A stretch of 64,000 bases of DNA from an uncultured Erythrobacter sp. (GTDB lineage: Bacteria > Pseudomonadota > Alphaproteobacteria > Sphingomonadales > Sphingomonadaceae): positions 310,001 through 374,000 of the forward strand of contig CANNCL010000001.1 of the NCBI GenBank assembly GCA_947503155.1, given 5' to 3'. Positions 30,958-39,841 of this stretch are shown piece after piece. Made by a program: the position numbers and the translations under genes. Under the pieces are notes generated by a model. That model saw only the letters and a program-made list of their open reading frames with translations. It made no database searches and was not told where the DNA came from. Position 1 is the stretch's first letter; every line of letters begins with the position of its first letter.

Positions 30958-31859
30958 GGCAGCACCGGACGCTCTAGCAAGCTGAGCAAATATTCGCCGT
31001 AACCAGACTTACGCAGCGGCTCGGCAATCTTTGCAAGCTGCTCATCATTGATGAAACCCTGATGCCACGCAATCTCTTCGGGGCATGCAATCTTGAGGCC
31101 CTGACGCTCTTCTGTGATCCGCACATAAGTTGCGGCGTCGAGCAAGGATGAATGCGTCCCGGTATCCAGCCAAGCAAAACCCCGGCCCATTATCTCGACC
31201 GACATGGCGCCCTCATCCAGATACAACCGATTGAGATCGGTAATCTCAAGCTCTCCGCGAGGCGAAGGCGCGAGATCGCGCGCCCGGTCAACCACGGTTT
31301 CGTCATAGAAATAGAGACCCGTCACGGCATAATTGGATTTGGGCACAGGCGGCTTCTCTTCGATAGAGACTGCCTTTCCGCTGTCATCAAATTCGACCAC
31401 GCCAAAGGCTTGCGGATCGGTCACACGATAGGCGAAAACGGTCGATCCTGTATCGCGTTCATCCGCGTTTCTCAGAAGGTCCGGCAGGCCGTGCCCGTAA
31501 AAAATATTGTCGCCAAGGATCAGAGCGCTCGGCCCGCCAGCGACGAAATCCGCGCCGATATGAAACGCTTGCGCGAGCCCTTCTGGCTTTGGTTGTTGAG
31601 CGTAGCTGAGGTTGACCCCAAAATCCGAACCATCACCCAAAACGCGCTGAAATTGAGCGGCGTCTTCGGGTGTGGTGATGATCAGGATATCCTGAATGCC
31701 CGCCAACATCAGAGTGCTAAGCGGATAATAGATCATCGGCTTGTCGAAGATCGGCATAAGCTGCTTCGATACGCCCTTGGTCAAGGGGTAAAGCCGGGTG
31801 CCTGATCCCCCCGCAAGAATGATGCCTTTGCGTGGTTTTGCCACTGATCCCGCCCTCAA
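30954..31859 (-). CDS. rmlA: Glucose-1-phosphate thymidylyltransferase
   Basis: [45 protein letters not shown]. Confidence 0.97.
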   Translation of the reverse strand: MRAGSVAKPRKGIILAGGSGTRLYPLTKGVSKQLMPIFDKPMIYYPLSTLMLAGIQDILIITTPEDAAQFQRVLGDGSDFGVNLSYAQQPKPEGLAQAFHIGADFVAGGPSALILGDNIFYGHGLPDLLRNADERDTGSTVFAYRVTDPQAFGVVEFDDSGKAVSIEEKPPVPKSNYAVTGLYFYDETVVDRARDLAPSPRGELEITDLNRLYLDEGAMSVEIMGRGFAWLDTGTHSSLLDAATYVRITEERQGLKIACPEEIAWHQGFINDEQLAKIAEPLRKSGYGEYLLSLLERPVLP

Positions 31860-32064
31860 ATATACATGCCATTTAGCAGTCCATTTCGCATTGCAGCATG
31901 GCTAATTGCGGTCAACACCTAATCTCCCATTGGCGAGAGCGCAGACACGCCGCATTGGCGCGGCTCTGGTCAAAGCGGCGCAATTGGCCCATTACGGTAC
32001 AAAGCCGCGCATTATGCGCGAAAATTCGTCGCCACACAGGTCCGGATCAGCCACTGCAAAACAT

Positions 32065-33222
32065 ATGATGGACACGTCGTCAGTTGATGGATTTCTGGCT
32101 AGAGCCCTGCGCAATCTGCGCGCGGGCAAAGCAGCCAATTGGCCGTTAGATAGCGCCGCCAATTGGCAAAGCGTATGGTCGCGGATCGAATATCATGGGA
32201 TCCCGCTTGCGTTGCACCAGCACGCCGGGAATCTGGGTGATTGGCCGCAGCCACTGCTCAGCCGAATTGCGGAAGAGGCGCGCCTAATCGTGCTTTGGGA
32301 AACCACCCATCACGACGCCATCGCAAAGGTATTAGAGCAATTGCAGACGGCTGAAATCGAGGCGGTTGTTATGAAAGGAACCGCTCTCGCATACTCCTTC
32401 CACGATGAACCTGCGACGCGGCGGCGCGGTGACACGGATCTGTTGGTTCGGCCCCACAATCAAGCGCGAACACGCGCAATATTGTCGCAGCTCGGCTGGT
32501 ACCGCAAAGATGATCCGCACGGGCTGTATTATCAGGAAGGCTGGCTGCACGATGCCGCTGGATTCTTCGTCCATTCCATAGATTTGCATTGGGAACCGTC
32601 GGACCGGCCCGTCTTGCACTCTATCTTGCCAATCGAGAATTTCTTCGCGCGAAAGCAGCCAATGCCGCGATTTGGCGAAGCGGCATTTCGGCCAGATACC
32701 GCGACAATGATTTTGCATGCGGCGACCAATCAGAAATGGCATGCGCAGCACGGCTACGATGCCGAAGACGGGCGCTTGACCAGCCCAAAACGATTGATCT
32801 GGTCAGTTGATTTTGATCTGATGACCGCGAGCATGGATAGCGAAGATTGGGACCGCCTAACCGAGCATTGTACGCGCGAAGGCGCTGGACCGCTCGTGGC
32901 TGAGGCTTTGCGCGGGGCGCAGGAAGACTTGGGCACTGCCTTGCCCGAAGGTCCGCTGGCGAAGCTAGAAGGCGCGCGCCTGAGCCGGGATCTTGAAACC
33001 TATTTTTCCGACGCTGACAGCCTGAGTCAGTTCTGGCTCGACCTGCGAAAGACCAAGGGTCTGGCCAAGAAAGGTCGGCTGATCGCTGCGCGCGGATTGG
33101 CGCCGCGCGATCATTTGGTCGAAAAATACCCTTCTGCCAAAGGCTGGCCAACCGCCGCGCTTCAGGTGCGCTTGTGGCTGGCAACGACAGGGCGCTTGCT
33201 TCGCCGCATGGTGTCGTCATGA
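32065..33222 (+). CDS. Nucleotidyltransferase family protein (lasso-cluster associated)
   Basis: VVMKGTALAYSFHDEPATRRRGDTDLLV (NTP_transf_5-like); 4-nt overlap with the ABC exporter; start chosen at MMDTSSVDG. Confidence 0.82.
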   Translation: MMDTSSVDGFLARALRNLRAGKAANWPLDSAANWQSVWSRIEYHGIPLALHQHAGNLGDWPQPLLSRIAEEARLIVLWETTHHDAIAKVLEQLQTAEIEAVVMKGTALAYSFHDEPATRRRGDTDLLVRPHNQARTRAILSQLGWYRKDDPHGLYYQEGWLHDAAGFFVHSIDLHWEPSDRPVLHSILPIENFFARKQPMPRFGEAAFRPDTATMILHAATNQKWHAQHGYDAEDGRLTSPKRLIWSVDFDLMTASMDSEDWDRLTEHCTREGAGPLVAEALRGAQEDLGTALPEGPLAKLEGARLSRDLETYFSDADSLSQFWLDLRKTKGLAKKGRLIAARGLAPRDHLVEKYPSAKGWPTAALQVRLWLATTGRLLRRMVSS

Positions 33223-34889
33223 CCGCCGGATTTTGGCTTGAATGGGCGCGGCGGTTCCGCTGGCAATTGGGATTGATCAGCGCGCTAACCGTGCTCAGTT
33301 CGGCCGCGACATTGGTGGTGCCGTGGCTGGCCGCGCAAATACTCGGCGGAGTGGTCGCGCCGGATGCGGCTGGCTCAACCCAAATCGATTTTTCGCAGAC
33401 TTTGGCGCTGTTGGTGGCTGCCTTAATCGCCCTCACGGCGCTCAACATTCTTGCAGCGATCTTGTCTGAGCGCGCCTCGACCACGATCCTCACCGAATTG
33501 CGCAAGCGGATTTATAATCATGTCCAAATGATGCAATTGGGCTTTCACGATGCCGCGCGGCGCGGCGATGTGCTTGCACTGACATCCTACGAAGTCGGCA
33601 ATCTCAGCGATTTTCTGGCCAACACAATCGCCAACGCGCCAGCGATGATTTTGACCGCCTTAGGCGCGACGATTGTACTGTTCTGGATTGACCCGGTCAT
33701 GGCGGTGATCGTGCCGCTGATCATCCCCGTCTTCCTCATAATGATGAAACTAGCGGGTCGGCGTCTTCGCACAGTCTCCGCCGACGTTCGCGCCGCAGAA
33801 GTGGAACTGATCGCTATTGCAGAGCGCGATCTGGAGATGCTGCCCGCGATCAAAGCCTATGCAACCGAAGCGCATCACCGCGCAGAATTCGCAGAAGCCG
33901 CCGAAAATTCGCGGCGGTTGGCGGTTCGTCAGGCTCAGCTTAATGCCGCTATCGGTCCGGTCATTGCGCTGCTCGCGGCGCTGGCGGCGATTGCGGTGAT
34001 AATCGTCGGCAGTGAACAGCTTTCGCAAGGGGACAATTCGCCGAGTGAGCTGTTCGCATTCCTGCTTTATGCCGCACTTCTGACGCGCCCCGCTGGCGCG
34101 CTCGCCAATATGTATGGCGCCTATCAAATGGCGCGCGGCACATTGGGGCGGCTGGAGGATGTACTCGCGCTTGAGCCGGAGCCGGGACATTCGAGCGGTA
34201 TTCGTTTGGAGCGGGCTCGCGGTGCCATCGGCTTTGAGCAGGTGCAATTTGGTTACCCTGCGCGGCCACCGGTTTTCACGGATCTCAATCTCCAAATTGC
34301 TCCTGGCGAAATTATCGCGCTGACGGGTGATAACGGCGTGGGGAAATCCACTCTCGTACGGCTGCTTCTGCGGTTCTACCGGCCCAGCGCCGGGACCGTG
34401 ACGCTCGATGGAACGGACATTGGCGATTTTCAGGTTCAGGATTTGCGCCGCCAGTTTGGCTATGTGCCGCAGCGCGCCTTGCTGTTTAACGGAACCATCG
34501 CGGACAATATCGCCTTTGGCCAACCCTCAGCCGACCGGGATCGCGCTGTCAAAGACGCCGCAAGATTGGCCCAGGCGGACAGTTTTATCGCGGCATTGCC
34601 GGATGGGTTCGAGACCGAAATTGGTGATCACGGCGTGCGCCTTTCGGGCGGACAGCGGCAACGGATCGCGCTGGCAAGGGCGCTGTTCCGCGACCCTCCG
34701 ATCTATATCCTCGATGAAGCGACCAGCATGTATGACCTCGAAAGCGAGGCGGCCTTCGTCGAAAGCTGTGTCGATTCGTTAAAAGGGCGCACTGTCATCA
34801 TCATTACCCACCGGCCAGCAAGTCTGGCGCTGGCAGACAGAGTGCTCAAACTTTCAGCAAACGGTGTCTTCGACGAAAGTGTTGGCTAG
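33219..34889 (+). CDS. ABC transporter, fused TM-NBD (candidate lasso-peptide exporter)
   Basis: Six-TM exporter domain plus Walker A GDNGVGKST, LSGGQRQRIALARALF, Walker B IYILDEATS. Confidence 0.9.
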   Translation: MTAGFWLEWARRFRWQLGLISALTVLSSAATLVVPWLAAQILGGVVAPDAAGSTQIDFSQTLALLVAALIALTALNILAAILSERASTTILTELRKRIYNHVQMMQLGFHDAARRGDVLALTSYEVGNLSDFLANTIANAPAMILTALGATIVLFWIDPVMAVIVPLIIPVFLIMMKLAGRRLRTVSADVRAAEVELIAIAERDLEMLPAIKAYATEAHHRAEFAEAAENSRRLAVRQAQLNAAIGPVIALLAALAAIAVIIVGSEQLSQGDNSPSELFAFLLYAALLTRPAGALANMYGAYQMARGTLGRLEDVLALEPEPGHSSGIRLERARGAIGFEQVQFGYPARPPVFTDLNLQIAPGEIIALTGDNGVGKSTLVRLLLRFYRPSAGTVTLDGTDIGDFQVQDLRRQFGYVPQRALLFNGTIADNIAFGQPSADRDRAVKDAARLAQADSFIAALPDGFETEIGDHGVRLSGGQRQRIALARALFRDPPIYILDEATSMYDLESEAAFVESCVDSLKGRTVIIITHRPASLALADRVLKLSANGVFDESVG

Positions 34890-34916
34890 GCCGGCGCGGC
34901 CTAAGCTTTTTGACAC

Positions 34917-35198
34917 TTAAGCTGCATCAGCGGCGATCAATTCCTGATCCTGCAATTGCTTCGCCAGAGCCATCAAATCCGCTTCGATCCGCTCTCGCGG
35001 GGCGTCGAATTCGGTTTCGATCTGATCGCACAATTCGCTCAGATGATGCGGGCGCTCTGACAGCAATTCCCAAATCCGGCCGCCAATTGTGTCGAGCCCG
35101 AAATACTGTCCGCTCGAAAGGTCGAGCAAGACCGTCTCGCCGCCCACTTCGCGGGCGACAACATCATCAGAAACAGTGAAACGATCGCTTAATTGCAT
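34917..35198 (-). CDS. PqqD-like peptide chaperone / RiPP recognition element (lasso B1)
   Basis: MQLSDRFTVSDDVVAREVGGETVLLDLSSGQYFGLDTIGGRIWELL - typical PqqD/RRE; start at 35198 avoids overlap with the kinase. Confidence 0.9.
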   Translation of the reverse strand: MQLSDRFTVSDDVVAREVGGETVLLDLSSGQYFGLDTIGGRIWELLSERPHHLSELCDQIETEFDAPRERIEADLMALAKQLQDQELIAADAA

Positions 35199-35247
35199 GC
35201 GCAAATCCGGTTTTTCCCAAAGCAGTCCGCCAGAGCCTCCAAAAACG

Positions 35248-36126
35248 TCAAACGCCCTGACAATTGTCCAAGATTGCGGCCCGAACACGCGGCAATTCCG
35301 CGTAGTCGCGGGTAAAGTCAAGGGAGTAGCACTCAATGTCCTGAGACAGGTCAGCCATGCGCGCAAAATGCGCCTTTAGCCGCGGCTTATCCTCCACATC
35401 GAGAATAAAGGCGTGCGGCATCAAGGCACTGAGCGCTTCTTGCATGGAATATCGGCGGATCGACAAAGGCGCGCTGTGATCTGTGCCGAGCACATAGATT
35501 TGCTGCAATGGCACGGCGCGATCGGCAAATGGCAGAGTGCTGCCTGCTTCAACATCTTGCTTCATATCAGCGTCTTCGATGGGAGTGTTCTCCCCAAACA
35601 GATACCGCGCGCTATCGGCAAACAGCCTCAGTTTCGACCGTTTTGGCTGAAGGAGATAGTGCCCATCATTTAACCGCAAATCGATTACATCTTCGGTCAA
35701 GAACGGGTTGCCAGAGAGTGCAAACGATCCAGCCAATGTCGTCTTTCCCCCGCGCGACAGCCCCAAAAAGGCGATCGCGCCCGGCACCGCTTCGGCATCT
35801 GAACCCTCGCAACCAGCCATAACTGCGCTGCCATGAAGGAACAGCCCGCCTGTGTGATTGCCAAGGATCGGTTGAATCGCATTATGAAACAAGTTGATCG
35901 CGGTCTTGTCATCGCATTCGGGCGCTGACCAGCCGATCACGTCGAAATCAAAACCGTTTTGCGGCTCTTTGATCAAAAAATCGGCTTGGCCCGGGAAACG
36001 GATCAGAAAACCCGCATCCGCTTTATGAAACTCTGCCTGACAATATCCCTCTGGCGAGACCCAGCGATCATAGGGCTGCGTCGGCAATAGCTCTTGTGAG
36101 CGCGGTGGTTCGAGTTTCAATTCCAT
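35248..36126 (-). CDS. HPr kinase-like protein (lasso-associated / HprK-related kinase)
   Basis: GLFLHGSAVM...IAFLGLSRGGKTTLAGSFALSGNPFLTEDVIDL: P-loop with HprK-type context; next to B1. Confidence 0.82.
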   Translation of the reverse strand: MELKLEPPRSQELLPTQPYDRWVSPEGYCQAEFHKADAGFLIRFPGQADFLIKEPQNGFDFDVIGWSAPECDDKTAINLFHNAIQPILGNHTGGLFLHGSAVMAGCEGSDAEAVPGAIAFLGLSRGGKTTLAGSFALSGNPFLTEDVIDLRLNDGHYLLQPKRSKLRLFADSARYLFGENTPIEDADMKQDVEAGSTLPFADRAVPLQQIYVLGTDHSAPLSIRRYSMQEALSALMPHAFILDVEDKPRLKAHFARMADLSQDIECYSLDFTRDYAELPRVRAAILDNCQGV

Positions 36127-36611
36127 TGCGCCGATCCCCTAGCGCCATACGGCACCCTCCGCCAACAGCCAGTTTTCCGATGAGTCGGACCGATACAGTT
36201 CGCACCGCACACTAACGCCCAACAACCGATGCACCGCTAGAAACGTGTAAAAACAAGTAACAACACGCCAAACATGGTGAAAGCGCTTCGCCGCATCGGT
36301 CGTTAATTATATTTCGAAGTGATTCGCAGACCACTGAGCAAAACACGATTCGCGTTGATTCGATCATGGCCAATGCTGACCTTGCTGGCGGGGTTCGGGT
36401 GAATCGGCATGGCCCCGTTTATTCAGGGCAATTGATTGCTCCGGCCGCTCAGCAAAGCCGCGTCAAAACGCCAAAACGCACCATCATGAATGCCGAGCCT
36501 GCTCTGACAACTTGTCCATTCTCACGGCACAATTCATCATTCAAAGCGCCGGCTGCATCCATGCCAACCCCCCAAAAGGCCAACATTTTGAAAGCTTTAC
36601 GCCGCAAAAAC

Positions 36612-36638
36612 AAAAAGGCACCCCGTTTGGGGTGCCTT
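36612..36638 (-). terminator. Rho-independent terminator downstream of the lasso precursor
   Basis: Perfect 10-bp stem AAGGCACCCC-gttt-GGGGTGCCTT followed on the minus strand by a T-tract; 50 nt downstream of the precursor stop. Confidence 0.85.
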
Positions 36639-36688
36639 ATGTTTTGCAGTCCAACGCGCCGCCATTAAGCGACGCAGAGACTAACAAA

Positions 36689-36817
36689 TTAGAAGCGTGA
36701 GTCAGTCACCGCACCATCACGGAAACGTGTACCGCTACCGCCGGTCAGGTTACGAACAGAACCAAAAACAGTCAGCTTAGGAGCTTCGTATTTCGCTTTT
36801 TCAATAGTCTTAGTCAT
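36689..36817 (-). CDS. Lasso peptide precursor MTKTIEKAKYEAPKLTVFGSVRNLTGGSGTRFRDGAVTDSRF
   Basis: 42 aa; leader has YxxPxLxxxG (YEAPKLTVFG) and Thr at -2; ATG overlaps cyclase stop (ATGA); flanked by lasso biosynthesis genes; absent from the supplied ORF track because it is short. Confidence 0.88.
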   Translation of the reverse strand: MTKTIEKAKYEAPKLTVFGSVRNLTGGSGTRFRDGAVTDSRF

Positions 36818-38730
36818 TCTCGGATCCTGTCCTGTTGCACCCCAGTGGCAGGGTTAATCTGTGTTACGCAGTTATCCTGATACAAAAATGCTGCGGATGC
36901 GTAAAGACCCCAAATTTCCCAAGCCCAATAATCTCCTTCGGGAGCATCAAAATCGACCGACAAGACGGGCGCCAGCGCCTTCACATCACACAATTGCGCG
37001 AGCTGCTTATTGGCATTTTCGCGCACATAATCGGCAAATTGCCCGTCAATCTTTGTGTTAGTGAAGTTAGCCTTACTTTTGCGCTCCAGTATGACCGGCG
37101 GCAAAATCCCTGCCATCGCCTGCCTGTGCAGAGCCTTCGATACGCTGCCCTTGCGTTTGATTTCAGCAGGCGTTTGCATCGAAAATTCGATGAATGACCT
37201 GCTGAGCATAGGATGACGCGATTCGAAACCGATCGCAGAACGTTGACGCCGCATCAGCGAATGAGAAAGATCGCCGAATGGTGACGTCGCTATATTGTGC
37301 TTGGACCAATGAACCGCGTTTTCCGGGAGTTCAGCCTCATAAGCCTCCTCCGCCTCTATCATCGCGTCGCGCAATTCAGGTGACAACCAGCTCAGCGGCG
37401 GATCGCTGCGCCGGCGCCGCTCTCGCAAATGTCTGCGAATTGCTCGGCGGACGGGTTCTGGCATGATTTCACCGCCAGTATGCCGCAATGCCTGTTTCAG
37501 CGCCGCGGGCCAACCGAATGCCTGGCTGTCACGGCGCAGCGCGCGCCAATATCCGCCAAAATCGCGCTCTGACACAAATTCCCGGTAATATTGGCTATTG
37601 CCCTGCAACCATTCATCCCCGCCGCCGCCATTGATCATGACGCGCGAACCATCCGCGACGACGCGCTTTTCCATCCCCAACATCATCGCACCATTTGATG
37701 GGATCGGAATACCGCGATGCCACGCGGCATCTTGCGTGTACCAATTGATATCGGGATCGAACAAAGGCACTTCGGTCAATTCGCGCCCGATATGTTCGGC
37801 GACCGCACGGGCATAGGGCAGCTCAAACGCGTTGCCCCCTTCTTCCGCAGCAAGCGAATATCCCTTGAAACCGGGCGCTAGCAACTGTCCGGATTTCTCA
37901 AGCCGGTCCGCAACACAATAGAGCGAGGACGAATCGAGCCCGCCGCTAACCGCGATGCCGACTGGCTGGTCGCAGCGGGATGACCTGCGGACACAATCGA
38001 ACAACATCTCCCGGTAATGCTCGGCATATTCGGCGTCGGTTTTGTAGCGAATCGTAATGTCGGTCGGCGGCACCCAATATTTTCGCGTCGAAAGCTTTTC
38101 GCCATCATAGCTAAGCGTATGCGCGCGGGTCAGGCGCTTCACACCTTTCCACGGCGTCGTATCGCGCAGAAACCAACGCTTCGTAATCACCTGCGCCAAA
38201 TAACGGTGATCCGGTTCTAGCGGAGCGGCGCTAAGCGCGGAAATCGTGCGAAAATCGGACGCTATGATGAGGCGGCCATACTCTTCTTTATAATAGAGCG
38301 GCAAAAACCCCATGTGATCACGGGTCGCCCACAAGCGTCCAGAACGGCAATCGGCGATCACCAGCGAATATTCGCCGTGCAACCTATCGGCGCAATCTTC
38401 GCCCCATGTTTCATAGGCGCGGCGCGCAATCTCGACGTCTGATCGGCTGCGCAAACGAACGCCTCTTGCCTCTAGGTCGGCGGCGATTTCGGACGGATTG
38501 AGCAAATGACCATCGAAGATAGCGGCTATTCGCCCGTCGCCGCTAACATCAGGCTGAGGGCATTCGCGCGATTCGGCATTGGTGTGCAGCGTGCAAGCCG
38601 CCAATCCGATGCGCTCAGATATCCATGTCGCGCAATGGTCATGAGGAACTTGGCCAAGCACCGACGCCATCGCATCAACTTCATCACCGCATACGCCGCT
38701 GGCCGCAAAAATGGCTCCGATTGCAGACAC
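36814..38730 (-). CDS. Asparagine synthetase-like lasso cyclase (C protein)
   Basis: AVSGGLDSSSLYCVAD PP-loop; N-terminus MSAIGAIF lacks the glutaminase Cys2; next to precursor and B2. Confidence 0.9.
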   Translation of the reverse strand: MSAIGAIFAASGVCGDEVDAMASVLGQVPHDHCATWISERIGLAACTLHTNAESRECPQPDVSGDGRIAAIFDGHLLNPSEIAADLEARGVRLRSRSDVEIARRAYETWGEDCADRLHGEYSLVIADCRSGRLWATRDHMGFLPLYYKEEYGRLIIASDFRTISALSAAPLEPDHRYLAQVITKRWFLRDTTPWKGVKRLTRAHTLSYDGEKLSTRKYWVPPTDITIRYKTDAEYAEHYREMLFDCVRRSSRCDQPVGIAVSGGLDSSSLYCVADRLEKSGQLLAPGFKGYSLAAEEGGNAFELPYARAVAEHIGRELTEVPLFDPDINWYTQDAAWHRGIPIPSNGAMMLGMEKRVVADGSRVMINGGGGDEWLQGNSQYYREFVSERDFGGYWRALRRDSQAFGWPAALKQALRHTGGEIMPEPVRRAIRRHLRERRRRSDPPLSWLSPELRDAMIEAEEAYEAELPENAVHWSKHNIATSPFGDLSHSLMRRQRSAIGFESRHPMLSRSFIEFSMQTPAEIKRKGSVSKALHRQAMAGILPPVILERKSKANFTNTKIDGQFADYVRENANKQLAQLCDVKALAPVLSVDFDAPEGDYWAWEIWGLYASAAFLYQDNCVTQINPATGVQQDRIRE

Positions 38731-38833
38731 CTAAGTCAGTCCCATCCCTTGTCAGCTAATTCGGCTTGCCTCATGCGGCGTTTTGCACGGGCGCCGCGCC
38801 TGTGCCAATGAGCGGGCAAGTCATAGGCACATC

Positions 38834-39382
38834 ATGAATTCGGCGCAATCTCCTCACATTCCGGCACCCGGCCAAAAACCAGGTTGGAAAGACATCGCTT
38901 GGTTGGCGCGATATTGCGCGCGCGGATTGTGGGAATTGGTGCGCGCTAGGATCGTCTTTGCCCGTTTGCCAGCAAAGGCAATTCCCGAACGCAATCGCGC
39001 ATCAAAGAGTGCGGCTGATCCGACAACGACCATCACACCTGCGGCGCTGGCGCGGATCACCTATGTTCTACCGCGCCTGTCTGACCGTCTTCCTTGGCGA
39101 AGCGATTGTTTGGTTCAGGCAATCGCGGGTCAAGACTGGTTGTCTGCATTGGGGGGCGCCAGCGAGATTCAGATCGGGGTGGAGCACCCAAAGGATGGGG
39201 ACTTTGGCGCCCATGCATGGCTGTTATATAACGACAAAGAGCATGGCGACCACATTGTGACAGGGGGGGATATTGATCAGTATCACCTGATTCTCTCCGA
39301 TACGCGGCTGGCCGATTCGCGGTTGGATGGCGATTCGCAGGCTGAAAATGTTGGTGAGAGCGGGGAGTCCGGACGAAACTAA
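38834..39382 (+). CDS. Lasso peptide biosynthesis B2 (transglutaminase-like leader peptidase)
   Basis: Cys-His-Asp triad context: RSDCLVQAIAGQDWL / FGAHAWLLY / TGGDIDQYHLIL; start at MNSAQSPH. Confidence 0.88.
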   Translation: MNSAQSPHIPAPGQKPGWKDIAWLARYCARGLWELVRARIVFARLPAKAIPERNRASKSAADPTTTITPAALARITYVLPRLSDRLPWRSDCLVQAIAGQDWLSALGGASEIQIGVEHPKDGDFGAHAWLLYNDKEHGDHIVTGGDIDQYHLILSDTRLADSRLDGDSQAENVGESGESGRN

Positions 39383-39522
39383 CCGCGTTAGCACGGTAAA
39401 ATTCGACAATTTCGCCCGTAATCAGGCTTCGTTTACCCTTTTTTCGTAACCCAAGGTTGTCAAGCTTGCTGCACTGCACTAGGGATTGTCCCGTAATCAG
39501 GTGCAATTAAAAGGTTAATTCG

Positions 39523-39795
39523 ATGATCAACAAGATGTCTCGTCTGATGGTGACCGCCGCTGCGGCCAGCATGGCCTTCGCGCCAATCGCTGCTCAGGCT
39601 AACACTCGCGCAAGTGACAGCGCTCCAGTTTATACCAGCTCGGCTTCGCAGCCTGGCTTGGCTCGTTCCGCTGATGGTGAAGAACTTCGCGGCACTCCAG
39701 GTATCCTCATCGCGCTTCTCGCAGCTGCTGCTGCGATTGCCGGCGTAATCGCTGTCAGCAGCGGTGATGATGATGGCCAGTCGCCAGGCACCTAA
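39523..39795 (+). CDS. Small secreted/membrane hypothetical protein (signal peptide plus C-terminal TM)
   Basis: MINKMSRLMVTAAAASMAFAPIAAQA signal peptide; C-terminal GILIALLAAAAAIAGVIAVSSGDDDG. Confidence 0.7.
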   Translation: MINKMSRLMVTAAAASMAFAPIAAQANTRASDSAPVYTSSASQPGLARSADGEELRGTPGILIALLAAAAAIAGVIAVSSGDDDGQSPGT

Positions 39796-39841
39796 GTCTG
39801 ACGCAGTCTGACCGACATCACGTTGGTTTGGAAAAGAATAA

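Noticed and set aside
32621-33505. 294-aa minus-strand ORF antisense to nucleotidyltransferase/ABC genes
   Set aside because: Shadow ORF with low-complexity Arg/Ala/Pro composition; sense genes are well supported.
36366-36668. Plus-strand 100-aa ORF (and 36512..36700) between kinase and precursor genes
   Set aside because: Overlaps the minus-strand terminator hairpin, has no recognisable domain and no lasso leader motif; likely spurious.
36689-36817. Alternative core GGSGTRFRD with a 9-membered Gly1-Asp9 ring
   Set aside because: Would put the leader Thr at -1; known lasso leaders carry Thr at -2, so the Gly1-Asp8 core is preferred. MS would decide.
34917-38730. Interpreting the AsnB/HprK/PqqD genes as an exosortase (XrtA)-type EPS accessory system
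   Set aside because: No exosortase or PEP-CTERM protein seen; presence of B2 and a canonical lasso precursor favours a lasso cluster.
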